A stretch of 11,947 nt of DNA from Bacteroides sp. 43_108 (lineage in GTDB: Bacteria > Bacteroidota > Bacteroidia > Bacteroidales > Bacteroidaceae): positions 1 through 11,947 of the forward strand of contig MNQS01000217.1 in the NCBI GenBank assembly GCA_001915545.1, given 5' to 3'. The position numbers were made by a program, and so were the translations under genes. This document shows, one piece after another, positions 6,197 to 11,947 of this stretch. Under the pieces are notes generated by a model that saw only the letters and a list, made by a program, of their open reading frames with translations, was not told where the DNA came from and did not search any database. How positions within the stretch are numbered: position 1 is the first letter of the stretch; each line of letters starts with the position of its first letter.

Positions 6197-9100
6197 TTAG
6201 AATGATACGTTAACACCAAAGGCTACAGATTTAGCACCAAAAGCACTGATACCACGTCCGGTAGAGGATTCGGGATCAAAGTCCTTCATGTCTTTGTCGG
6301 CACGGAAGGTAAACAAGTTCTCGCCGGTAAGGAAGAATTTAAGGGAAGACAATCCCCAACGAGTTACCGCATCCTTCGGAACCATATATCCCAAGCTGAT
6401 GGTCTTAATACGGAAGTAATCGGCATCAAATAACTGGTAATCAGAGAAATGCTTATTATATTCATCATAGTAATTACCTCCATACAAACGGGGACATGCT
6501 GCATTTGGATTCGGATTATCTTCATTCCAACGACTTAAATGATACTTTCTCGGATTAGAATTCAACATAAAGGCAAACACCTGTTCTGACTCAAAAGCCA
6601 CACTGGTACCGGAAACGCCTTGGCCAAATGCCGACAATTCAAAATTCTTCCATTGCAAATTGATATTTATACCATAAGTAAAATCGGGTACATCTTTGCC
6701 AATAATAGTGCGGTCATCATCGGTAATGTCATCTCCCCATTCCACATTTTCACGCTGGGGTACATACTTAATGTCACCGGCATTAGGCTTGCGTCCGTAT
6801 TTATAATAATGTCCCGCATCAATCTCTTCCTGGGTATACAGTCCATCCGTTTCCAGGCCATAATAAGAACCGATGGCTTCTCCTTCTTTCAGAATATATC
6901 TGACTACATCTCCACCATTCTGTATCATATTGTCTGATCCGGCCAAGGTTACGATTTCATTGTTATTAGTAGCAATGTTACCACTTACAGAATAAGACAG
7001 GTCACCAATCTTATTGCGGTAGGTTGCTGCCAATTCAAAACCTGTATTACGGACTTTGGCCAAATTCATAACCGGTTTTGTCCAAATACCCGTTTCTGCC
7101 GGAACGTTATAGCCCAACAAGATATCTTTAGTATTTTTGATATAATAATCGGCAGTCACACTTAGTTTATTATCGAACAAATCTACATCCAAACCGAAGT
7201 CCGCCAAAGCTACAGTCTCCCAACCCAAAGTCTTGTTAGTAATCTGCGCTTCAAGCACCCCCTTCACCGGCTCATCATTAAAATTATAATTTGCATTGCT
7301 GCTCAGCAATTCAAAATAGTCATAATATCCTACATTGTTGATATTACCCAACGTACCATACGAAGCTCTCAGTTTCAAGTTATTCAGCCAAGCTATCGGT
7401 TTCATGAACGATTCTTCGCTGATACGCCATCCGGCGGAGAAAGAAGGGAACCATCCCCAACGGTTGTCCTTATGGAAACGCGAGGAAGCATCAGCACGAA
7501 GATTGGCTTCAAACAAGTAACGGTCTTTATATGAATAGTTTATACGACCAAAGTAAGAAAGCATTTTGCTCTCCACAATACCACGTCCATCAGGTAAATC
7601 TTTTGAAATATTATTACCTTGTTCTATATCTTCCAGACCATCGCTTACAAAATCTGTTCGTTTACTATATAACCGTTCAGACTTATAATGCTCGTAGGAT
7701 GTACCAACCAGAAAATTCACCGCATGTTGTCCCAGTTTCAAATCATACTTGGCAGTAAGAGTAGTCATCATATTGCTGTTGCTGATCCAATACATACTCA
7801 TTGAGTTCGGACTACTGTTGCCCGTACCGGGAATTTCCTTTCCTGTTTCAAAATGTACTACTTCAGGATACTCAGCCGAATAACTCTTGCTTTTATATTC
7901 ATAACGCTTATAATCCAATTGTCCCGAAATGACCAAGTTCTCAATAGGTTTCAAATCAAAACCCAAATCATACATGGTATTTTCCGTAGTACTTTTGCTC
8001 CAGTTGTCAAAACTAAGCGTACGGAGTGGATTACTATTCATAAAGGTTTGTGTTGCATCCTTACCTCCGGCTATACTACCCCATTCGCCATTAGACTGCT
8101 GAGCCACCATAATAGAAGGAACCAAAACAAAATTGGCAATCCATGGAGTGCCGTTTTTTGTATCGGAACTATTACGAATATACTTCACTCCGGTTTTCAA
8201 AGTCAGCCATTTGGTGACATCACTTTGAAGGTTAAGATTCAGATTATAACGATCGTCAGTAACCCCCGGCATGAAATTATCATTAAATACATAGCCCACA
8301 CTGCTAAAGAAACGTACTTTCTCACTGCCTCCGCTAAAGTTCAAAGAATGTTGGGTAGTCAGCACATGTTTGTCCAATACCAGATCAGCCCAATTCGTAT
8401 TTGGATAGTAATCGGGATTGCTGCCATCTCTAAACCATCCGATTTCTTCATTCGTATAAGCCTGATTTTTTCCTCCTGAAGGATTGGCGTTATATTTAGC
8501 TTCATTTAATAAGGTCGCATAATCCCATGAATCAAGGACATCCGGTAAATAAGTCGGAGTTTTGACTCCGACATATCCACTATAAGCCACATTCATTTTC
8601 TCTGCCTTTCCTCCTTTAGTCGTAACCAATACAACTCCATAGGCTGCACGAGAACCGTAAATGGCCGAGGAAGCAGCATCTTTCAAGAATGAAATTGACT
8701 CAATCGTGTTCGGATCAAGATTGGAAAATACCGTAGCATCTGCAATAGCACCATCGATCACATATAATGGAGCAGAAGTTCCCAAATTACCACGACCACG
8801 GAAATTAATAGAAGGTGTTGAACCCGGACGAGAAATAATAGTTACACCGGGAACGGTTCCTTGTATGGCAGACAAAACATTAGTCTGCACACGGTCTTTG
8901 ATATCATCTGTACTGACAGAAGCAACAGCACCGGTCAAGTTTACTTTCTTTTGAGTACCGTAACCAATCACTACCACTTCATCCAGTGTTTTCGTGTCTT
9001 CTTTCAACGTTACATTATAAGAAGTAACTCCAGATTGCACTTTTACCACTTGAGGAAGATAGCCGATATAGCTAATCTGCAATTCATTACCCGAGACTGT

Positions 9101-9598
9101 CAATGTAAAGTTACCATCGAAATCGGTAATCGTACCATTGGTCGGAGCCCCTTTCTCTACTACAGAAGCACCGATGATAGGCTCTCCCAAAGCATCTTTC
9201 ACACAACCGGTCACTTTCTTTGCCTGCTGCTGTTGTTGTTTTTCTACAGCAGCCACGGCATTCGCCTTTGACACAATGATCTGATTATTTACTATCTTAT
9301 AAGTATAACCAGAATTTTTAAACATCTGGGCCAAGACTTGTTCAATAGTAGCATTCTGAGCCTTTACTGAAACCTTTTTGTCCAGTTTGATCTGATTGTC
9401 ATTATAGAAAAAAGTATAGTCACTTTGTCCTTCCACTTCCTGCATAATCGTATGCATGGAAACATTTGACTTATTCAATGAGATGGTACCAGATTGGGCA
9501 TTAACAGGTATTGCACAAACAGCACACGCCACTAAGGCACAAAAAAGTTGCCTTTTTACTTTTTGCGGATAAAATAACCGCTGGTTCGTTTTTTTCAT
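6197..9598 (-). CDS. SusC/RagA-family TonB-dependent transporter with STN signalling domain
   Basis: The 1133-residue product is an outer-membrane TonB-dependent oligosaccharide transporter. The signal peptide ends near AIPVNA|QS (residue 34). An STN (secretin/TonB short N-terminal) domain spans about 37-111, with NVSMHTIMQEVEGQSDYTFF at its start. A glutamine run (121-125) links it to a carboxypeptidase-regulatory-like beta domain (about 129-200, VTGCVKDALGEPIIGASV). The TonB box-like DEVVVIGYGTQ (206-216) and the plug with LSAIQGTVPGV, RGRGNLG and PLYVIDG (up to about 330) come next. The rest is the beta-barrel, ending in alternating residues and a terminal Phe. The STN domain marks the subset of SusC proteins that also act as sensors. 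Together with FecR and the ECF sigma factor just upstream, it makes a complete trans-envelope signalling chain. The frame is intact and the length typical for an STN-bearing SusC. Confidence 0.95.
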   Translation of the reverse strand: MKKTNQRLFYPQKVKRQLFCALVACAVCAIPVNAQSGTISLNKSNVSMHTIMQEVEGQSDYTFFYNDNQIKLDKKVSVKAQNATIEQVLAQMFKNSGYTYKIVNNQIIVSKANAVAAVEKQQQQQAKKVTGCVKDALGEPIIGASVVEKGAPTNGTITDFDGNFTLTVSGNELQISYIGYLPQVVKVQSGVTSYNVTLKEDTKTLDEVVVIGYGTQKKVNLTGAVASVSTDDIKDRVQTNVLSAIQGTVPGVTIISRPGSTPSINFRGRGNLGTSAPLYVIDGAIADATVFSNLDPNTIESISFLKDAASSAIYGSRAAYGVVLVTTKGGKAEKMNVAYSGYVGVKTPTYLPDVLDSWDYATLLNEAKYNANPSGGKNQAYTNEEIGWFRDGSNPDYYPNTNWADLVLDKHVLTTQHSLNFSGGSEKVRFFSSVGYVFNDNFMPGVTDDRYNLNLNLQSDVTKWLTLKTGVKYIRNSSDTKNGTPWIANFVLVPSIMVAQQSNGEWGSIAGGKDATQTFMNSNPLRTLSFDNWSKSTTENTMYDLGFDLKPIENLVISGQLDYKRYEYKSKSYSAEYPEVVHFETGKEIPGTGNSSPNSMSMYWISNSNMMTTLTAKYDLKLGQHAVNFLVGTSYEHYKSERLYSKRTDFVSDGLEDIEQGNNISKDLPDGRGIVESKMLSYFGRINYSYKDRYLFEANLRADASSRFHKDNRWGWFPSFSAGWRISEESFMKPIAWLNNLKLRASYGTLGNINNVGYYDYFELLSSNANYNFNDEPVKGVLEAQITNKTLGWETVALADFGLDVDLFDNKLSVTADYYIKNTKDILLGYNVPAETGIWTKPVMNLAKVRNTGFELAATYRNKIGDLSYSVSGNIATNNNEIVTLAGSDNMIQNGGDVVRYILKEGEAIGSYYGLETDGLYTQEEIDAGHYYKYGRKPNAGDIKYVPQRENVEWGDDITDDDRTIIGKDVPDFTYGININLQWKNFELSAFGQGVSGTSVAFESEQVFAFMLNSNPRKYHLSRWNEDNPNPNAACPRLYGGNYYDEYNKHFSDYQLFDADYFRIKTISLGYMVPKDAVTRWGLSSLKFFLTGENLFTFRADKDMKDFDPESSTGRGISAFGAKSVAFGVNVSF

Positions 9599-9622
9599 AA
9601 ATACATAATTCTTTATTAGACT

Positions 9623-9670
9623 AAAATCAACATGATTTTCAAAATACAGTGATAGAGACTATGGATAGTC
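9623..9670 (-). promoter_or_regulatory. Dyad symmetries in the susC leader, candidate regulatory region
   Basis: The 128 bases between fecR and susC hold two perfect inverted repeats: AAAATCA-ACA-TGATTTT (9623-9639) and GACTAT-GG-ATAGTC (9657-9670). The second has a two-base centre, so it suits a DNA-level operator or sigma contact better than an RNA hairpin. The first, 25 bases before the susC start, could fold in the mRNA leader. A weak -7-like TATTTTG lies between them. The region is the expected site of ECF sigma-dependent activation of the susC operon, but I cannot identify its promoter elements with certainty. Confidence 0.3.
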
Positions 9671-9726
9671 AAGCCTGTCTACAGTAGTTTTCACAATTGT
9701 TTTTCATACTATCATTTTTATAATTA

Positions 9727-10701
9727 CTATTTCATTTCTTCTATGATATAATGATCATTACTTATTAATCTATAATTTAATGGCGCACTGTGTGAAATAT
9801 AATTCAAAATCAAATCCAATGATTCGCTGTGCATCGTAAAAGTAAAGCGATAATGTCTGGCAATATGGGGGACACATTCAATCTTTTGTCCATACCATTT
9901 TTCCAACCGTTCCAAAATCATCTCTAATGTCTCATTTTTAAAGCTCATTCTTTTTCCTTGCCGCCAAGATGAATAAGCATCCGCGTCAATAGTAGTGAGA
10001 CTAATGCCATCAGTCTTGCTATATGTCAACTTTTCGTTCGGTTTCAAAACATAACTTCCGCCTTTCTGTTGATTACTTTCAAGTACTTCCACTTTTACTT
10101 TTCCAGTCAACAATACAGTTTCGCCCTCCTCATCACCATCATAACTAAACACTTCAAAAGAAGTACCCAACACAGTCACGTCCATTTTCTGGGTTTTTAC
10201 AACAAAAGGGTGTGTTTTATCAGGCGTCACTTCAAAAAAGGCTTGTCCCGAAAGCTGTACTTCCCTTTTCTCCCCAGAAAACTCTTTTGGATAAGTAAGC
10301 CGGCTACCTGCATTCAACATAACCTTTGTACCATCAGCCAATCTCACGGAATCCATTGATTGGTATCCGGTATTCACTACATATATAATTTCTTCACCAC
10401 TATTTTTCATCAACAACAAAGCTGAAAGCACCATACATACTGCAATCATCGCAGCCATTCCATATTTATAAAAGGATTTCTTTATAAAAGGAAACCTCCG
10501 CCCTCTTACTTTCTTCATAATACCATTCAGTATCTTTTCTTCCCTCACCAAATCCACTGCCTCTTCGGACATTTCTTCCCATTGTCTATGAAAAGTATCA
10601 TTTACATATTCATAGTTATTCAATGCCGCACGCTCCTCCGGGCTTAAAGAGCATTTGCTTTCAAACAGCTTTCTTATAATATCTTCGTTCTTTGTTTTCA
10701 T
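9727..10701 (-). CDS. FecR-family inner-membrane anti-sigma factor
   Basis: The 324-residue product is a FecR-type anti-sigma factor that holds the cognate ECF sigma factor until the SusC STN domain signals substrate binding. Residues 1-75 are a cytoplasmic sigma-binding region containing CSLSPEERAALNNY. A single membrane span lies at about 81-98 (GMAAMIAVCMVLSALLLM), preceded by basic residues. The periplasmic FecR domain shows LADGTKVMLNAGSRLTYP (121-138), REVQLSGQAFFEVTPDKTHPF (146-166) and VLGTSFEVFSY (177-187). The C-terminal domain (about 250-324, from RMSFKNETLEMILERLEKWY) is of the DUF4974 type common in Bacteroidetes FecR proteins. It lies 128 bases downstream of the sigma gene and 128 bases upstream of susC, the standard order for these signalling loci. 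Length is typical. Confidence 0.93.
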   Translation of the reverse strand: MKTKNEDIIRKLFESKCSLSPEERAALNNYEYVNDTFHRQWEEMSEEAVDLVREEKILNGIMKKVRGRRFPFIKKSFYKYGMAAMIAVCMVLSALLLMKNSGEEIIYVVNTGYQSMDSVRLADGTKVMLNAGSRLTYPKEFSGEKREVQLSGQAFFEVTPDKTHPFVVKTQKMDVTVLGTSFEVFSYDGDEEGETVLLTGKVKVEVLESNQQKGGSYVLKPNEKLTYSKTDGISLTTIDADAYSSWRQGKRMSFKNETLEMILERLEKWYGQKIECVPHIARHYRFTFTMHSESLDLILNYISHSAPLNYRLISNDHYIIEEMK

Positions 10702-10752
10702 CCTTTATTTGATACCCTACGGAAATTCATCCATAAATTTCCCCTGTACTTA

Positions 10753-10784
10753 CTATAAATACACGCCAAAAAAGACATACCCCC
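10753..10784 (-). promoter_or_regulatory. Conspicuous G-run and T-run element in the fecR leader
   Basis: On the minus strand 10784-10753 reads GGGGG, then TATGTC, then six T, then GGCGTGTATTTATAG. It starts near the predicted fecR transcription start and ends about 50 bases before the fecR ATG. I have the impression that similar blocks recur between ECF sigma and anti-sigma genes of Bacteroides, which would make it a conserved leader or sigma-responsive element. This is recollection and not a computed match. Confidence 0.25.
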
Positions 10785-10788
10785 AATG

Positions 10789-10819
10789 CAAGGATACATT
10801 TTTGCTAAAAAAAAATAAA
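10789..10819 (-). promoter_or_regulatory. Candidate promoter for fecR
   Basis: On the minus strand TATCCTTG (10796-10789) differs from the Bacteroides TAnnTTTG box at one position. TTTA (10819-10816) matches three of four -33 bases, with a 19-base spacer. It overlaps the T-rich stretch after the sigma stop codon and would give a leader of about 80 bases beginning near the G-run element. Confidence 0.3.
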
Positions 10820-10829
10820 CTATGATTAT

Positions 10830-11375
10830 TTAAAAGATAAAAATCAGATAAAGCATAATGTTCTTCTTTAAGAACTTGATTGCTTCATTAATATGTCGTT
10901 CTACTGTTTTCTCACTGATATTCAACCGAGTAGCAATTTCTTTGTAGGTCAGATGTTCATCACGACTCATCTTAAAAACTTCTTGTTGACGAGGTGGCAA
11001 CTCACCCACCATCCTTTTAATAAATTCTTTTAAATCAGCTGCACTTAGCTCATCTTCCATATCATAATAATCCATTGCAGCACTCAACACCGTAAGTTTA
11101 TAGGCATTCTCATTGAAACTTTTACGAAACTGATTAAAAATAAGATTGCGTGTAATAATAAAAAGATATCCCTTAAAATTATCATCCGCACGTAAAAAAT
11201 CACGTGTCTCCCACACTTTCACAAACACTTCCTGCACCACTTCCTCAACTTCTGTTATGGAAGACAAATACAGACGAGAGAAATTATAAACTTTAGACCA
11301 ATACAATCTATACAAAGTTGTAAATGCCTTTTCATCTCCATTTTTTAATAATATAATCAGTTCTTTTTCCGACAT
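10830..11375 (-). CDS. ECF-type RNA polymerase sigma factor (sigma-70 family)
   Basis: The 181-residue product is an extracytoplasmic function sigma factor of the kind that controls Bacteroidetes SusC/SusD loci together with a FecR partner. The start is placed at the ATG complementary to 11373-11375 (MSEKELIILLKNGDEKAF), because family members begin this way and an upstream ATG at 11426 would run through a likely -7 box. Sigma region 2 spans about 16-84, with EVEEVVQEVFVKVWE (42-56) and DNFKGYLFIITRNLIFNQFR (65-84). Region 4 spans about 122-172, with LPPRQQEVFKMSRDEHLTYK (126-145) and the helix-turn-helix EIATRLNISEKTVERHINEA (146-165). The protein ends in a hydrophobic tail, IMLYLIFIF. It is separated from the upstream thioredoxin-like gene by a strong terminator, so it begins its own transcript. 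Confidence 0.93.
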   Translation of the reverse strand: MSEKELIILLKNGDEKAFTTLYRLYWSKVYNFSRLYLSSITEVEEVVQEVFVKVWETRDFLRADDNFKGYLFIITRNLIFNQFRKSFNENAYKLTVLSAAMDYYDMEDELSAADLKEFIKRMVGELPPRQQEVFKMSRDEHLTYKEIATRLNISEKTVERHINEAIKFLKKNIMLYLIFIF

Positions 11376-11392
11376 CGCATACAAAATCTGCA

Positions 11393-11400
11393 CAAATATA
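11393..11400 (-). promoter_or_regulatory. Candidate -7 box for the sigma factor gene
   Basis: On the minus strand 11400-11393 reads TATATTTG, an exact match to the Bacteroides TAnnTTTG box, 17 bases before the chosen start codon. I see no good TTTG at the usual spacing; ATTG at 11427-11424 is 23 bases away. The surrounding DNA is very AT-rich, so a chance match is possible. Confidence 0.3.
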
Positions 11401-11553
11401 TTATTAATAGTTAAGAAAAGAAGCAATATTATTTTATTTTTTAAACAAAGAAAAAAAACATCATAGAAAGTCAGATTTCTACATTATGAAAAGCCACCCA
11501 ATAAATCAGCGGAGAAAATCTGTAATCAATATAGCCAAAGAAAAGATGCAATC

Positions 11554-11604
11554 AAAAAAAAGAATCTGTAAATGCTTACTTCCCAACAGCATCTACAGAT
11601 TCTT
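11554..11604 (-). terminator. Rho-independent terminator after the thioredoxin-like gene
   Basis: AAGAATCTGTA (11560-11570) pairs with TACAGATTCTT (11594-11604). After one A/C mismatch, ATGCT (11572-11576) pairs with AGCAT (11588-11592) around an 11-base loop. On the minus strand the stem runs into a block of eight T (11561-11554), partly within the last base pairs. It lies 34 bases past the stop codon of the thioredoxin-like gene and insulates the sigma factor gene from upstream transcription. Confidence 0.85.
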
Positions 11605-11637
11605 ATTCATTTTATTCTTGCAGAACGAACACGTTCT

Positions 11638-11947
11638 TTATTTCTCCAATGCTTTCATTAATTCTTTTTTTACGGTATCCACCCCCGGAAAACCGGTGTG
11701 TTTTTGAATAACAGCCCCCTCCTTATCAACAATAATATAAGTCGGAACGCCCTGTATGCTGAACTGCTTGCTCAAGTATTTCCATTGAGCCGCCGTTACC
11801 CGGTAATGCTCTCCATGAATATCCGGAATCATGTTATCCCACGTTTCCTTGGGCGAGTTCTCTCCGGCAATAAAAACATATACAATATCTTTACCTTCAA
11901 GATCTTTCTTCATCGGTTTCATCTGTTTCATAGCCATTTTGCAAGGA
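11638..11947 (-). CDS. C-terminal part of a TlpA/ResA-like thioredoxin-fold protein, cut by the right edge
   Basis: The frame ends at a TAA (11640-11638) and stays open through the right edge. The three codons at 11946-11938 read Pro-Cys-Lys just before MAMKQMKP, which is the second half of a thioredoxin WCxPCK active site. The first ATG inside the window (11937) is therefore an internal Met and not the start. Downstream features fit the TlpA/ResA-like thiol-disulfide oxidoreductase fold: VYVFIAGENSPKETWDNMI, then FSIQGVPTYIIVDKEGAVI with the cis-proline of GVPT, then a final helix KKELMKALEK. Such proteins act in the periplasm on disulfides; this one's partner is unknown. A terminator separates it from the sigma factor gene, so it appears unrelated to the sugar locus. 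Confidence 0.8.
   Translation of the reverse strand, partial: PCKMAMKQMKPMKKDLEGKDIVYVFIAGENSPKETWDNMIPDIHGEHYRVTAAQWKYLSKQFSIQGVPTYIIVDKEGAVIQKHTGFPGVDTVKKELMKALEK

Noticed and set aside
7853..8479. Plus-strand open frame of 208 codons opposite susC
   Set aside because: It overlaps the transporter barrel on the opposite strand and its translation has no family features; the susC reading frame is clearly the real one.
9227..9245. CTG/TTG repeat encoding a glutamine run in SusC
   Set aside because: It is a short linker between the STN and regulatory-like domains, common in such proteins, and too short to call a functional repeat.
11376..11426. Upstream in-frame ATG that would extend the sigma factor by 17 residues
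   Set aside because: The extra segment is not sigma-like, and its DNA contains a TATATTTG promoter box; MSEKEL matches the usual start of the family.

Overview
This window looks like chromosomal DNA from a gut Bacteroidales, most likely Bacteroides or Phocaeicola. The evidence is a SusC/SusD pair with a SusC N-terminal STN domain, a FecR-type anti-sigma factor, an ECF sigma factor, AT-rich intergenic DNA, and candidate promoters resembling the Bacteroides TTTG / TAnnTTTG pattern. The species cannot be fixed from sequence reading alone. Every gene I can support is on the minus strand, so transcription runs from high to low coordinates.

Layout in transcription order: (1) 11947-11638, the C-terminal part of a TlpA/ResA-like thioredoxin-fold protein cut by the right edge, closed by a strong terminator hairpin. 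(2) 11375-10830, an ECF sigma factor. (3) 10701-9727, a FecR-type membrane anti-sigma factor. (4) 9598-6197, a SusC/RagA-type TonB-dependent transporter with an STN signalling domain. (5) 6179-4368, a SusD/RagB lipoprotein. (6) 4140-2590, a lipoprotein of glycoside hydrolase family 109 (Gfo/Idh/MocA fold, alpha-N-acetylgalactosaminidase). (7) A 360-base gap holding what looks like the decayed 3' end of a second GH109-type gene. (8) 2229-451, an exported GH110 alpha-1,3-galactosidase, closed by a near-perfect hairpin terminator. (9) 195-1, the start of a small membrane protein cut by the left edge.

Genes 2-8 form a coherent polysaccharide utilisation locus (PUL). By family knowledge, the SusC/SusD pair binds and imports an oligosaccharide. 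Its arrival is signalled by the STN domain to FecR in the inner membrane, which releases the ECF sigma factor to raise transcription of the locus. GH109 removes terminal alpha-GalNAc (blood group A-type ends) and GH110 removes terminal alpha-1,3-Gal (blood group B-type or linear alpha-Gal ends). The inferred target is therefore a host mucin O-glycan or blood-group-like glycan capped with alpha-GalNAc or alpha-Gal. The locus has no fucosidase, sialidase, sulfatase or endo-enzyme, so it would trim caps rather than degrade whole chains.

The most notable points are the pairing of A-type and B-type cap-removing enzymes behind one sensing and import system, and the GH109-like gene remnant between the two enzymes. 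No RNA genes, CRISPR arrays, insertion sequences or integrases were seen.
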